A stretch of DNA of 64,000 bases, from assembly GCA_918797485.1 (NCBI GenBank), contig CAKKNE010000003.1:2852001-2916000 (forward strand). Direction: 5' to 3'. Shown here one piece after another: positions 9,175 through 18,948 of the stretch (positions are counted from its first letter, which is position 1; every line of letters begins with the position of its first letter). The notes beneath the pieces are model-generated. The model was given only the letters and a program-made list of their open reading frames with translations, ran no database searches and was not told the origin of the DNA. The translations under genes and the position numbers were made by a program. This stretch comes from Pelagomonas calceolata. Taxonomy: Eukaryota > Sar > Pelagophyceae > Pelagomonadales > Pelagomonadaceae.

Positions 9175-9348
9175 TCGCGCTGCCGGCGCCAACTCAAAAA
9201 GTCGCGCCACACACACCACCTCACAAGTGAGTGGCCGCAAGCCGCACGCCATCGCTGCGCATTTCACATCTCACAGCCATCGCCAAGGTCTTACAGCAAA
9301 CGCGCGACGACAAACGCAAAACCCCCAGCGCGCCAAGCAGCACAAAGC

Positions 9349-10080
9349 ATGCCTAAGCCGGCAAAGAAGGCCAAGACCACCAAAAAAGACGTCGCGCTGC
9401 TGGAAGATACACTAAGAGAAGCGCCCTTCGTCCCCGACGAGGGCCCCGGCGACTCCTTACTCGCGCTGCCCGGCGGCACGCGGAGCCGCGGCGTGTCCCC
9501 CGGCGCCTTCGCCGCGATCAAGGCGGCCCTCGAGCAGTGCGCCGAGGAGGTCGGCGCCGACTTCGGGCCCGAGGAGCGCCAGTGGATCAATCGGATTCGA
9601 GACGGCGCTCTTAGAAGGCTCGAGCCGGACGTCGCCGCCGCTAGGCGAGAAGCGAAGCGCAGGCTGCTCGCCGAGCTCGCGCAGGAGGCCGCCGAGGAGC
9701 GGGCGAAACTCGCGGAGCTGCGTTTGCAAACGGCTCGAGCGCGCGACGAGGTCGCCGCATGCCGCGCGGTCGCCGCCGCGCGCATCATGGCGGGCGCCGA
9801 CATTCCATCAACACCGGCCGTGCCGCCGGTGACGCCCGAGGAGAAGCAGACCTTCGATCGCGACTGCGACGCCGTCGAGAAGGCGTACGACGACTGCGCG
9901 GCGGGCGTGCCGCGGATCCGCGACCTGATCGCGTCCAGCGAAGAGGAGCTCGCGCGGCGGCGGCGCGGCGAGGCGCCGCTGCCGCCGCCGCCTCAACTCA
10001 AGCCGCCGGCGGAGCGCCTCGCGGACCACCTGAGCCGCGAGGAGACGCTCGCGGACTTCGTCGCCGACGGGGAGGACTGA
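9349..10080 (+). CDS. Coiled-coil protein of unknown function
   Basis: 243 aa. It begins with a Lys-rich, nuclear-signal-like stretch (MPKPAKKAKTTKK). A helical domain includes EERQWINRIRDGALRRLEPD, followed by a strong coiled coil (about residues 98-145) rich in E-R-A-K-L heptads. A second helical region (about 165-210) and a Pro-rich linker lead to an acidic C-terminus (FVADGED). I do not recognise the family. A nuclear or cytoskeletal structural role is possible, but only composition supports that. Confidence 0.65.
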   Translation: MPKPAKKAKTTKKDVALLEDTLREAPFVPDEGPGDSLLALPGGTRSRGVSPGAFAAIKAALEQCAEEVGADFGPEERQWINRIRDGALRRLEPDVAAARREAKRRLLAELAQEAAEERAKLAELRLQTARARDEVAACRAVAAARIMAGADIPSTPAVPPVTPEEKQTFDRDCDAVEKAYDDCAAGVPRIRDLIASSEEELARRRRGEAPLPPPPQLKPPAERLADHLSREETLADFVADGED

Positions 10081-10115
10081 CCATCTAAGGTCGCGTGTGT
10101 TGCATTCGGTGCTTG

Positions 10116-10360
10116 TTATTCTTGCTTTGTTACGCCTGCCCCGGCGACGACGGACGGCGTCTCGCGGGCGGCGAGCGCGACTCGCCAGTTTTTTAGATCT
10201 TTCTCAATCCCCTTTGTGGTCGGGTGCGCGCCGCCGAGCACGCGCCGCGCGATCCGTTCCAATTCTTCGAGCGCCGTCACGCTCTCGCGGAGATCGTCGA
10301 GCGTGTCGTTGTCGTTCCAGGAGAGCGACCGCGCGTACGCAAGCGATAAATGAGATCCGG
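10116..10360 (-). pseudogene. Fragment of a kinesin-light-chain-like TPR gene
   Basis: On the minus strand, ending at the TAA at 10118..10116, one frame reads TLDDLRESVTALEELER then IARRVLGGAHPTTKGIEKD and ends ARETPS. It closely resembles the C-terminus of the TPR protein at 18949..19542 (SLDDLHEAVTTLEETERTA, ARRVMGGTHPLTMGIEGA, AHETPP). No start codon, zinc finger or earlier TPRs are present, so this looks like the broken-off end of a member of an expanded family. It abuts another fragment on the opposite strand at about 10380. Confidence 0.6.
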
Positions 10361-10382
10361 CGACGACCTGGGGCGGACCAGT

Positions 10383-10660
10383 TGCCCATCCTTATCATCA
10401 CGGCGATCGGTAAGCCCGGTCACGAGGCGACGCAATGGGTCGTCGACGAGCTCGTGAAAAGACTGCCCGCAGGCGTCGTCGCCACGCAGGGCGCCGTCAC
10501 CGGCGCGGTCGGGCGCGAGGTCGCCGCGGCGGCCGAGCTGGGAGTCCTCCGCGGAGCCGCACACGCTGTACTAGTCACGGGCTCGACGTTCTCGGAGGTG
10601 GCGATGCGCTGGCGCACGCAGTCCAACCAGTCCGCGCCCGTCGTCGTGAGATTGAGTTAA
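10383..10660 (+). pseudogene. Possible C-terminal glycosyltransferase fragment
   Basis: The frame ends with GAAHAVLVTGSTFSEVAMRW, reminiscent of the C-terminal acceptor-side motif of fucosyltransferase-like enzymes (helix, then S-T-F-S-x-x-A). The start is not recognisable: upstream in-frame sequence overlaps the TPR fragment on the other strand. It could be a last exon of an unseen gene or a relic. The resemblance is weak. Confidence 0.3.
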
Positions 10661-10758
10661 TAAGAGGCACAGGTGTTTCTTAGCACACACAGGGCACATT
10701 CAACGCAACGGGGGGAGGGGATCGCAGCCGTGGGGGAGGGGCGCGCGGCACAGTATGT

Positions 10759-12831
10759 TCAATCATCCAGAGCGGGGCGCCACGACCGCCGCGCCACTCT
10801 TTCAGACTTCTGCTCGTCGTACGTGTCGAAGTTGTGGGCGTCGCCATCGTTCTGGACCTTGACGTCGACCGGCGGCTTGAGCTTGCCCTCCAGTAAATCG
10901 TCCCACCCAAAGCCCGAGAACCACCGATGCTTCTTGATCGCACCGACGCCCTGGCGCCCATTACCTAAGCGCTTGGACTGGCACAACTTTAAGAGCTTGC
11001 GGACCACATCATTGAGATAACGGCCGAAATGCGAGGGAAAGGCCATATTAGCTGAAAGGATCTTCTCGTAGACGTCCATCGGGTCGTCAGCATAAAACGG
11101 AGGCACTCCAGCCACTAACTCATATATCAGAACACCTAGCGCCCAATAATCGACAGCCTTATCATGGCCCTCATTCAAAATAACTTCCGGGGCTAAGTAA
11201 TCAGGAGTACCACACAGGGTCCACGTCTTTCCGGGGACCACCTTGGCCAGGCCGAGGTCGACGAGCTTGACGTAGCCTCGGTTGTCTAGCACTAAGTTTT
11301 CCGGTTTTAAGTCTCGGTAGGCGACCTTCTTGGCGTGCATGTGCTCGAAAGCCAGCACGACACCAGCCGCGTAGAATTTAGCTGAAGGCTCGTCAAATCT
11401 ACCAGCACGTCGTAAATGAGAAAACAACTCACCTCCGATGAGTAGTTCAAGTAAGAAGTACACGTCGTAGTCATCTTGGAACGCACACACGAGCTTGAGA
11501 ATGAAGGGGTGGTCGAGCATCATCAGTATTTCTCGCTCCATCAACACGTGTTCCTGGAGATTGTTCTCGCAGATCGCGTGCTTGGCCTGCGACTTGAGGG
11601 CATAGTGTCGCCCGGACGCTTCATGGCACGCCAATGCTACCGTACCGAAGGCGCCGTGTCCTAACGTTCTTATCACTGTTAGATCCTTAAGTCCAATCTG
11701 GGCCGCGTCGCGCTTCGTTAAGTCAACCTCCACTTCTTCCGACGAACCACTTGAGATGAGAGCATCAATGTCACCTAACAACGCGACAAAGTCTTCCCGA
11801 TCAACAGCTAGTACCTTGGCTCCAGTTCTTCCCGCGGTTATGGTGGCGTTTCTCTTGTCATCCCTAATAAGAGCGACTTCGCCGAAGTAGCGACCTCTAC
11901 CCAACGTATTGACCTTACTATTATCGACGTAGACATCGACATCACCGTCCGCGATCACGAAGAAGGTATGGCCTTCGTCGCCCTGGACGATCACGTTCTG
12001 GCCCGCAGGGACCACATCTTCGTCCATGGCATCCGCGAGTTTCGTCATCTGCTGGTCCGTGATGCAGTGTTTGAGCGGGCGCTTCTTCGTGCCCTCTGAA
12101 TTGATCAACTCCACTTCAGCTAACAAAGCTTTATATTCATCACTCCGTTGCTTCGCGTGCGAAGCCAGTACTAAGCGATATTCAGATCTCTCAATCTTCC
12201 ACAATATGACGGGCGTGCGAGCCACGATCGTCGCCGCTCTGGGGGTGTTGTACATCAGTGCCAGCTCACCGAACCCCGAACCGGGCCCCGGAGACGCGAC
12301 AGCTTTGGACGTTCCTTTGATGAAGGCGTCACACACACCGTCCTCGACCACATAGAAGGTAGCCCCTTCGTCGCCCTGTTTGATAATCGTACTACCCTTC
12401 GTAAATTGGACTTTCTCGAACTGTCCTAACAATTCTTCTTTCTCCTCCGGGCGGCACCGCTTGAAGAGGGGGTTCGACGACAGGCACCGCGCAATGGCTT
12501 CTCGCACCAAAGGCGCCTTGTAGACCGCTGCTTTTTTGGGAGCGTTCAAATCAATTTTGTCATTAACTTTCTTGTTGTCCATCTTCGCGGTGACGCACGC
12601 GAGCGCGAGTTGTCGTAAGCGCGCGAGCTCGGCCTTGACCTCGGACGGCGTCCTCAAATCGTCGGCGTTGGACCAGGCCTCGGTATCTTGCACGTCGAAG
12701 GCCGCGTGGACCTGCGTCGCGTCGCGTCGTCCTGGCGTCGAAGGCCGAAAGCGTCGTCGCGTCGACGGCGTGCGGCCCCCACGCCATCGCCGCGACCGTC
12801 GCTTCGATGGCGTGAGGTGAGCGCTGTCCAT
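10759..12831 (-). CDS. Cyclic-nucleotide-dependent protein kinase (PKG-like, AGC family); first exon uncertain
   Basis: Clear coding runs from VHAAFDVQDTEAWSNAD (about 12711) to 10759. Two cyclic-nucleotide-binding domains occur: FGELALMYNTPRAATIVA, and YFGEVALIRDDKRNATITA. A Ser/Thr kinase domain follows, with YRDLKPENLVL, KLVDLGLAK, TLCGTPDYLAPEVI and an AGC C-tail (HRWFSGFGWDDLLEGKL). Oddities: DLG replaces the usual DFG, and both phosphate cassettes lack the Thr/Ser that favours cGMP, so the ligand may not be cGMP. The first 45 residues of the longest frame are Arg-rich repeats and are probably intron: an acceptor (GACGCAG/GTCC) lies at 12712 and introner-core sequence just upstream. Confidence 0.88.
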   Translation of the reverse strand: MDSAHLTPSKRRSRRWRGGRTPSTRRRFRPSTPGRRDATQVHAAFDVQDTEAWSNADDLRTPSEVKAELARLRQLALACVTAKMDNKKVNDKIDLNAPKKAAVYKAPLVREAIARCLSSNPLFKRCRPEEKEELLGQFEKVQFTKGSTIIKQGDEGATFYVVEDGVCDAFIKGTSKAVASPGPGSGFGELALMYNTPRAATIVARTPVILWKIERSEYRLVLASHAKQRSDEYKALLAEVELINSEGTKKRPLKHCITDQQMTKLADAMDEDVVPAGQNVIVQGDEGHTFFVIADGDVDVYVDNSKVNTLGRGRYFGEVALIRDDKRNATITAGRTGAKVLAVDREDFVALLGDIDALISSGSSEEVEVDLTKRDAAQIGLKDLTVIRTLGHGAFGTVALACHEASGRHYALKSQAKHAICENNLQEHVLMEREILMMLDHPFILKLVCAFQDDYDVYFLLELLIGGELFSHLRRAGRFDEPSAKFYAAGVVLAFEHMHAKKVAYRDLKPENLVLDNRGYVKLVDLGLAKVVPGKTWTLCGTPDYLAPEVILNEGHDKAVDYWALGVLIYELVAGVPPFYADDPMDVYEKILSANMAFPSHFGRYLNDVVRKLLKLCQSKRLGNGRQGVGAIKKHRWFSGFGWDDLLEGKLKPPVDVKVQNDGDAHNFDTYDEQKSERVARRSWRPALDD
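12712..12830 (-). mobile_element. Decayed introner in the 5' part of the kinase gene
   Basis: Contains repeated core units (ACGCCATCGCCGCGACC and GATGGCGTGAG, both orientations) like those inside the intact introners. On the minus strand it ends in GACGCAG/GTCC, a fitting acceptor. Terminal repeats and duplication are not recognisable, and the donor end is unknown. Confidence 0.45.
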
Positions 12832-13391
12832 ACGCCGTCGCCGCGACGCGGAGAGATGAGACGAGAGTGGCGGCGGCGGACGCGCCTTGTGTGTGCGTCG
12901 CGCGACGGCGGCGCGCGGCGCGCCGTCGTGGTTGGGTCGGGACGCCGGTTCTCATACCTTCTGCTTCATGTCCGACGGGACGCTCGCGCCTGCGACGCGC
13001 GTAGCGAGGTGTTGGGGCTGCAATGTATGGGGGTGGGCGCGCGGGCGCGCGGCGGCTGCCCTTTTTTGGACAAGCGGGGCGCGCGGGGCGGCGGCGCCTC
13101 TGGACGAAGTTATGGCTCACCTCCGCCCATGGTCGTCGCGTTGCGAGCACGTAAAGGCAGCCTCTGCGGCGTTCACTCATGAGCCTTGTAGCTGCGGCTC
13201 GCCGGCGCCCCGCCTTGGTTCGGGCGTCGCGCCCGTCGCCACCTCTACAAGGTGCTCGTCGGAGGCGCTGTACGGCTCCGGCGCCGCGGGTGTTGCTTTT
13301 CGGCCCGCGCCGCTGCATCGCGGCTCCGCCCACTAGCCCTAGCACCGTAACAGATACAACGCCCCCCTCCACGCCATCGACGCACAGTTAC
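12831..13391. other. Intergenic or 5' exon region of the kinase gene, nothing certain
   Basis: About 560 bp, very GC-rich. Any true first exon of the kinase should lie here on the minus strand, but I cannot place it. The long frames here translate to Arg-rich sequence. Confidence 0.4.
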
Positions 13392-14465
13392 CTAGTCCTT
13401 AGCCGCCAGCCCCGCGTTCACCGCGTCCAACGCCTCTCGATGTAAAGCCGGCGCGCCCGACGCGACGATGCCCTCGACGCTCGCGTCTAAGTATGTTCCC
13501 AATCCGACGTCGATGGGCCTACCCTTCAGGTCGGTGATGGCGCCGCCCGCCTCCTCCACCACGCATTTGGCCGCAGCAAAGTCCCAGACGCGCTCGACGT
13601 AGCCCGGCCGCGGCAGCCTCGTAAAAAGATCGCCGCGGCCGCCCGCCAGCAAGGCGTGCTTCGCCTGGCTGTCGAGGCGCACCGGCTCACTTTTTAGTTT
13701 GAGGGTTCGGGCCGCTCTCTCAGAAGCGCCGTGGTCCGAATGCGAGGCCGCGACGCCCTCGATCAACAGACCGTCGGTCCACGATGCACGTTGTGTGGTA
13801 GTTAACGGCGTCCAGTCATCCTCGGCGTAAGGAGTCATAAAACAACCGGCGCCGCGCGCCGCCGCCACCACGACCCCGTCGCCATCACTTCCCTCACGTA
13901 AGCTCCCGTCCCTTTCGAGATTTGGGCACCCTAACACACCAACGACCGCTTCTCGTTCATAATCTCCCTCATAAACGTCGATCAATGAGAGCGCCGTGCA
14001 GTACTGCGCGCCTCTCAGGAACCCTTTCGTCCCATCGATGGGGTCCAGGACCCACCATCTTTTGGAGTTTGGTCGGCGCGTGTCCACGATGTTGCAGAGC
14101 TCCTCGACGGACACATCAGCAGCTGCCGCCGCGGCCTCTATACACCTACGCTCGCCCCGCTCCAGCAGATCCGCCGCGCTCTCCTCGGCCACGAAGCCGT
14201 CGTCCGGAAATAATGATGATAGCGCATCGATGACGACGCACTGGGCAGCCACGTCCGCCACCGTCACCGGGGAGGCGTCGTCCTTGGTCGCACTTTCGAC
14301 GTTGGCGAGGTCCCTTTGTAATTTTGTCGTGATCTGTGCGGCTCGTCGTACTGCTGCCACGGCGGCTGTCAGTTCTTTGGAATAGGCGTGCGCGGGGAAG
14401 GTGGTGAGGCTCCTCGCATGGCGCACGAGTTCCAGCAGCATGAGTACGCGTTGGTATCGGCGCAT
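13392..14465 (-). CDS. 3'(2'),5'-bisphosphate nucleotidase, inositol monophosphatase superfamily
   Basis: 357 aa. The Li+-sensitive, Mg2+-dependent phosphatase motifs are complete: SPVTVADVAAQ, FVAEES (metal-binding Glu), WVLDPIDGTKGFLRG (DPIDGT) and VWDFAAAKCVVEEAGG (WDxAA). The DPIDGTKGFLRG form and the insertions are typical of the SAL1/HAL2 branch, which removes 3'-phosphoadenosine 5'-phosphate during sulfate assimilation. Length fits that family. The N-terminus (MRRYQRVLMLLELVRHARS) could be an organelle presequence. It is divergent from the F-box/kelch-like gene. Confidence 0.9.
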   Translation of the reverse strand: MRRYQRVLMLLELVRHARSLTTFPAHAYSKELTAAVAAVRRAAQITTKLQRDLANVESATKDDASPVTVADVAAQCVVIDALSSLFPDDGFVAEESAADLLERGERRCIEAAAAAADVSVEELCNIVDTRRPNSKRWWVLDPIDGTKGFLRGAQYCTALSLIDVYEGDYEREAVVGVLGCPNLERDGSLREGSDGDGVVVAAARGAGCFMTPYAEDDWTPLTTTQRASWTDGLLIEGVAASHSDHGASERAARTLKLKSEPVRLDSQAKHALLAGGRGDLFTRLPRPGYVERVWDFAAAKCVVEEAGGAITDLKGRPIDVGLGTYLDASVEGIVASGAPALHREALDAVNAGLAAKD

Positions 14466-14551
14466 CAGGCGGCACCAATGCGGTCACGGGAGACTGCGCG
14501 GATACGATTTGAGCTGTGGTTGTTGCATGCGGCCATTGCGCTCGGTTCTGT

Positions 14552-14575
14552 GCTAGTGCCTTACATGCCGCTAGC
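14552..14575 (+). promoter_or_regulatory. GCTAG-type upstream element
   Basis: GCTAGTGCCTTACATGCCGC then TAGC, between the divergent starts at 14465 and 14621. One base differs in the TGTCTTAC core. Confidence 0.55.
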
Positions 14576-14620
14576 TCCTCTGTGTTTTGCACGAGACGAC
14601 CCCAGCACTGCGCCAGCGCT

Positions 14621-15871
14621 ATGGCCGCTAGTCTTGAGGAGCTCAGAGGCCTTGGCGCCAGAGCCGGCCCGCGTTTTGTCGAGCCGCGACGCGGAATGGT
14701 CAAAGCTATGGCGCGGAGAGCCAAAATGTCGCACCTCGGAGCGTTTCAGATCCTACCGGAGCACGTCGTACTTTCGTGTCTTGCGCGGGTACCGCGCGAA
14801 GACCACGACGCCGTCGCGGATTGCTCGACCGGCTTTCGAGCATTGATGCGCAGCGAGCGCTTCGTCAAGGCGCGGCGCGCCGAGGACATCACGGAGGAGA
14901 CGTTCGTTGCTGTCACGCGCGACTGTGGCTTGCTGGCCCTGGTGTCCGGGCGAATGTGGCGGCGCCTGGCTCCGATGCCACCGGAAATGCGCATCGACTT
15001 AGACAGCGATATTAGGTTCTGGGGTTCGGGTATCACGGTCATTGGTACCGAGCTCTTTATCGCCGGCGGCGTGAGATCAGATGGCAGCTGTGCTGTGGCC
15101 GTGCACGACGCCGTTGACGATTCTTGGTTCAGCATGCAGCTGCCGCCTTCGTGCCCTATAAATTTCTTCGCACTCGGCTGCGCGGGCCGTCTCTTTGGCG
15201 GCGCATTCAAAGAGCACCCTTATGGTACTATGGCCCCGGCCCAGAACAGCATCCTTTTCTGGTCTTGGGATGCGAACTCTCAGGAATGGGTCGAGCTCCC
15301 TTCGATGCCGCAGTCGATGGGGTTGAGCTACCGCGTCTATGGGGATAATTTGGACTCATTGATCACGGTCGCCGCGGAAGGTGAAATTTTCATCTGCGAC
15401 CGTTATCTCTCCCACTTTTGTGTGTTCGACGTTCTTTCGGAGACGTGGAGGCGCGTCGACATTCCTTTAGCAGCTCGGTACCTTGATCAATACAGCCCGA
15501 GCCTCTTTTACCACAGGGGCCTCGTCCACGTGCTGCGTCATCGTAGCCCTATTCCCCGACGCCTGGGTTACGGTAATGACCACATGGCCTACGACACGAT
15601 TAGCGAAGTGTGGGTTAGCATTAATGGAGGCTTGCCGAGACATACGGCACGCGGCCCGAAATACGTGCTCGGGGTGGTCAACCACAACGGCCCGGACGAT
15701 TACTTAATGCAGTTAGAGAAAGGAGAGAGAGGCGCGTCGTCTTGTAGCGTACACTTCTACGTGCGGCGGGACAATAGTTTCGGGCATGACGTAGCAGCCT
15801 GGAAGAAACCGATCAATCTCCCGATCCGCTACGACGCCTTCGATCAGGTCGCCTCCGTCGCCATGCCCTGA
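14621..15871 (+). CDS. F-box/kelch-like protein
   Basis: 416 aa from the ATG at 14621 (MAASLEELRGLG); a second candidate is 14726. An F-box-like helical motif appears at LPEHVVLSCLARVPREDHDA. Kelch-like blades follow: WRRLAPMPPEM, LFIAGGVRSDGSCAVAVHD, EWVELPSMPQSMGLSYRVYG, TWRRVDIPL, and WVSINGGLPRHTARGPKY. This architecture usually makes SCF ubiquitin-ligase substrate adaptors. The blades are divergent, so the repeat count is unclear. Confidence 0.75.
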   Translation: MAASLEELRGLGARAGPRFVEPRRGMVKAMARRAKMSHLGAFQILPEHVVLSCLARVPREDHDAVADCSTGFRALMRSERFVKARRAEDITEETFVAVTRDCGLLALVSGRMWRRLAPMPPEMRIDLDSDIRFWGSGITVIGTELFIAGGVRSDGSCAVAVHDAVDDSWFSMQLPPSCPINFFALGCAGRLFGGAFKEHPYGTMAPAQNSILFWSWDANSQEWVELPSMPQSMGLSYRVYGDNLDSLITVAAEGEIFICDRYLSHFCVFDVLSETWRRVDIPLAARYLDQYSPSLFYHRGLVHVLRHRSPIPRRLGYGNDHMAYDTISEVWVSINGGLPRHTARGPKYVLGVVNHNGPDDYLMQLEKGERGASSCSVHFYVRRDNSFGHDVAAWKKPINLPIRYDAFDQVASVAMP

Positions 15872-15911
15872 GTAAAGTATGTGAGTTCCTAGATTTACTA
15901 CTGCGCCGAAC

Positions 15912-16646
15912 CTACACCTCGCACGACTCCAAGTAAGGCGCCGACACCTTGCGGAAGGTCACGTCCATGGCGACCTCCGCGAGCTCGTCGAGCGGCTTCA
16001 CGATGAACGGGATCATCGCGAGGCCGCACGCGGTCGGCAGCGCCGAGATCACGCCGCTCTGGTCCACGCCTGATGCATCTAACAGAGCGACGACAATCGC
16101 CACCAGCTGATGAATGGTATACCCCGGCAGCGCGACGGAAGCCGCGAGCTGCCAGATCAGGGCATCCACACCTTCGATGGCAGCACAAGTGTTTATGTTG
16201 TCACCCGCGTACTTGGTCCCATCTAAGACTTTCTTCGTCTTATCAATAGTGTCCGCGATGACGTACGTGATCGCGACCGCATACGAGAAGGGCACGCACC
16301 AGCCCGGTGTTAATGGGGCGAAGGCCTCGCCGACTTCGTTCGCGTAGCCCGCATATCGTAATGCGGTATCCCTATAGATGTCCACCTCCCCCTCCTCGAC
16401 GGGGTCATTCGTCAATACTTCGCCGTTGTTGCCTAACAGCGCGCCTTCGAGTTTTGTGCCCTCCGGTTCTCTCCCGAGCAGGAACGCGCCGGTGCCCACA
16501 AAGCACGTGGGGATCGCCGCGTAGCCGGCGCACTGCTCGAGGACGACCGCGTCGATGGCGTGCAATTTTGTCGTTGTCCGTCGTGTCACCGGTGCGACTA
16601 ACGCCTCGGCAGTGGCGAGCAGCAGGAGAGTGCGTCGTCTGATCAT
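15912..16646 (-). CDS. Mitochondrial fission process protein 1-like (MTFP1/MTP18)
   Basis: 244 aa from the ATG at 16646, chosen because it begins a plausible presequence (MIRRRTLLLLATAEALVAP); the longer frame is not supported. The family signature DIYRDTALRYAGYANEVGEAF is followed by FSYAVAITYVIADTI, an amphipathic region and two hydrophobic segments (LPGYTIHQLVAIVVALL, LPTACGLAMIPFIVKPLDE). In animals MTFP1 sits in the inner mitochondrial membrane and promotes fission. The ALVAP motif after the signal-like start resembles secondary-plastid targeting, so location is open. Confidence 0.8.
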   Translation of the reverse strand: MIRRRTLLLLATAEALVAPVTRRTTTKLHAIDAVVLEQCAGYAAIPTCFVGTGAFLLGREPEGTKLEGALLGNNGEVLTNDPVEEGEVDIYRDTALRYAGYANEVGEAFAPLTPGWCVPFSYAVAITYVIADTIDKTKKVLDGTKYAGDNINTCAAIEGVDALIWQLAASVALPGYTIHQLVAIVVALLDASGVDQSGVISALPTACGLAMIPFIVKPLDELAEVAMDVTFRKVSAPYLESCEV

Positions 16647-17235
16647 AGTGACGCGTGAATCGGTGAGTGGCGATTTGGGTCCACCGTTGCCTATAGGACG
16701 TATGGAAGCCTTGGCTAGCTTTGAGTGCAACGAGAGTGCGTATTTGGCAGCGGGGCGTGCAACAAAAGACAGGCGTGGCGCATTTTGATTCGGGTTTTGT
16801 CCGATGTTCGAATTACCTCTATCTCGTCGGAAACACGGATGCAAGACGAATTTGGACAGCTCGCGTGCCAAAAAACGGAGTTTCAGAGAGCTGCTCTCTT
16901 TGGTGATGAGGCTGCTGCAGGTTGGCAAACACACCGATCTGAAGCTCCACCAACACTCTGAGCAGCGCACGAGTCGCATTAATCACTCAAAGAAGCGCTG
17001 CCGCAAAAGCCGTCTGCTCTCTCGCAGAGCATACAGCACAAAAAACACAGCAAGCCCAGCAGCGTCCAGCAAACACGACGTCGACGCGGCGAAGACGACA
17101 CAACCAGATAGGGACAACAGAACTTATTGAATGTTGAGGAATTCTGCAGTGGAATCTCATTAGCTGAGCCGACACACAAAACACAAGCCGACGCGCGGCT
17201 CGAGCGAGACGCGACATAACACAGTTCACACAGGC
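16647..17235. other. Intergenic between divergent genes, no gene seen
   Basis: About 590 bp separate MTFP1 and the FGGY kinase. A lone GGCTAGC occurs near 16714. It is less GC-rich than its flanks. Several short frames exist, none with family resemblance. Confidence 0.5.
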
Positions 17236-18825
17236 ATGAGTGATTTAGTCATCGGCGTCGACGTCGGCACGGGAAGCGCACGAGCGGGCGTCTTCGACCT
17301 CGCAGGAAAGCGCCTAGGCAGCGCGACGCGGAACATCAAGACCTGGACGTATAACGGAGGTGACTTTGTCGAGCAGTCCTCGGAAAATATTTGGAGGAGC
17401 TGTTCGGAAGCCGTCAAGGAAGCTTTGGGGGATATCGCTAAAGATAGAGTCGTCGGCATCAGTTTTGATGCAACGTGTTCGTTGGTCGTGTTAGATAGCT
17501 CTGGGGAACCTCTATCCGTCTCCGACGAACAAGACTCGGCAAATGAGAGGAATATCATCGTGTGGATGGACCACCGCTCGGAACAGGAAGCGAGAGCTGT
17601 CAATGAAAAAGGCCACTCGGCATTAAACACTGTGGGCGGTGTCATCAGCCCAGAGATGGAGATCCCCAAGATCATGTGGCTTTCCAAACACAAGCCCGCA
17701 TGTGCACGGGGGAAATTATTTGATTTAGCTGATTACCTGACGTGGAGGGCTTCTGGCGTTAATGTGAGATCTTTATGTACGTTAGTCTGCAAGTGGAACC
17801 TCGACGCGGATAGTAACGGTGCGCGGTGGAACGACGACTTTTTGGCGAGTGTGGGGTTGTCATCCTTACGAGCGCAGTGCGACATCGGTGGTGAGTTCAA
17901 GGCGCCCGGTTCCGAGTTAGGAACGCTAACTCAAAAAGCATCTTCAGACTTGGGACTCAGTACGACAGTCAAGGTGGGCGTCGGCATTATTGATGCGCAC
18001 GCGGGCGGAATCGGGTGCGTCGGGGCGTCACAACACCCCATGGAAGGTAGATTGGCACTGATAGCCGGGACGTCGGCCTGCCACATGTGCTCGACCGAAC
18101 AGCCGTGCTTCGCTAAGGGTGTGTGGGGCCCCTACTGGGGGGCCATGGTCCCCGGCTACTACCTGAACGAAGGCGGCATCTCGGCCGCGGGTCAATTGTT
18201 AGACTTCTTAGTGCAGAATCATGCGGCATATGCTCAAATACCGGCGGACCAGAACGACTACGCTTACCTAAATAACCACTTGGCGACGATGGGTCCCTCC
18301 GTGGCTTTGCTCGCGCGGCACGTCCACGTCGACCCCGACTTTCGAGGGAATAGAGCGCCTCTGGCCGATCCGTCTAGACTAGGTTCTGTGGTGGGGTTGT
18401 CCTGCGACAACTCGATGGACGCTCTGGCTGTTTTGTATTTAGCAGCAGTACAATCAATAGCCTACCAGACGCGACATATCGTCGACCAACTCGTCGATTC
18501 AGGGAGAGCGCCGATCACGGAGGTGTTGATTACAGGAGGATTAGCGAAGAATCCGGTCTTCGTCCAGACTGTTGCTGATGCTCTACATGTGAATGTAGTA
18601 CTGCCCGAGGAAGAGGAGGCCGTGATGTTGGGGGCGGCCGTGCTGGGCGCGACGGGCGCCGGCAAATTTAAAGATGTGGAGACGGCGATGGCGGCGATGA
18701 CGCGGCCCGGCTCTACCATCAAACCGGACGCGTCTCTAGCAGCCTTCCACGACGCGAAGTACGCGTGTTATCGGAAGCTGTCGGCGGCGCAGAGTGAGTT
18801 GAGGGGGCTGATGGGGGCGGTGTAA
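17236..18825 (+). CDS. FGGY-family carbohydrate (ribulose-type) kinase
   Basis: 529 aa. The first phosphate loop is GVDVGTGSARAGVFD. The family motif WMDHRSEQEA, the LALIAGTSACHMCSTE block and the second nucleotide-binding region LITGGLAKNPVFVQTVADAL are all present, and length is typical. Closest pattern is the FGGY/YDR109C branch, which phosphorylates D-ribulose as a metabolite-repair activity. No targeting peptide is obvious, so cytosolic. Substrate is inferred from the subfamily. Confidence 0.92.
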   Translation: MSDLVIGVDVGTGSARAGVFDLAGKRLGSATRNIKTWTYNGGDFVEQSSENIWRSCSEAVKEALGDIAKDRVVGISFDATCSLVVLDSSGEPLSVSDEQDSANERNIIVWMDHRSEQEARAVNEKGHSALNTVGGVISPEMEIPKIMWLSKHKPACARGKLFDLADYLTWRASGVNVRSLCTLVCKWNLDADSNGARWNDDFLASVGLSSLRAQCDIGGEFKAPGSELGTLTQKASSDLGLSTTVKVGVGIIDAHAGGIGCVGASQHPMEGRLALIAGTSACHMCSTEQPCFAKGVWGPYWGAMVPGYYLNEGGISAAGQLLDFLVQNHAAYAQIPADQNDYAYLNNHLATMGPSVALLARHVHVDPDFRGNRAPLADPSRLGSVVGLSCDNSMDALAVLYLAAVQSIAYQTRHIVDQLVDSGRAPITEVLITGGLAKNPVFVQTVADALHVNVVLPEEEEAVMLGAAVLGATGAGKFKDVETAMAAMTRPGSTIKPDASLAAFHDAKYACYRKLSAAQSELRGLMGAV

Positions 18826-18948
18826 GGCTGCGTTTTGATCGCGTGGTCGCGTAGAGCGTTCGCGTGTTTTTTGTGCGTTGAAAAAATCGGGTTTTGCAAG
18901 CCGATCAAGCCGCCGCGCAAAGCCCAATAGCTCGCCGCAAAACGCAAG

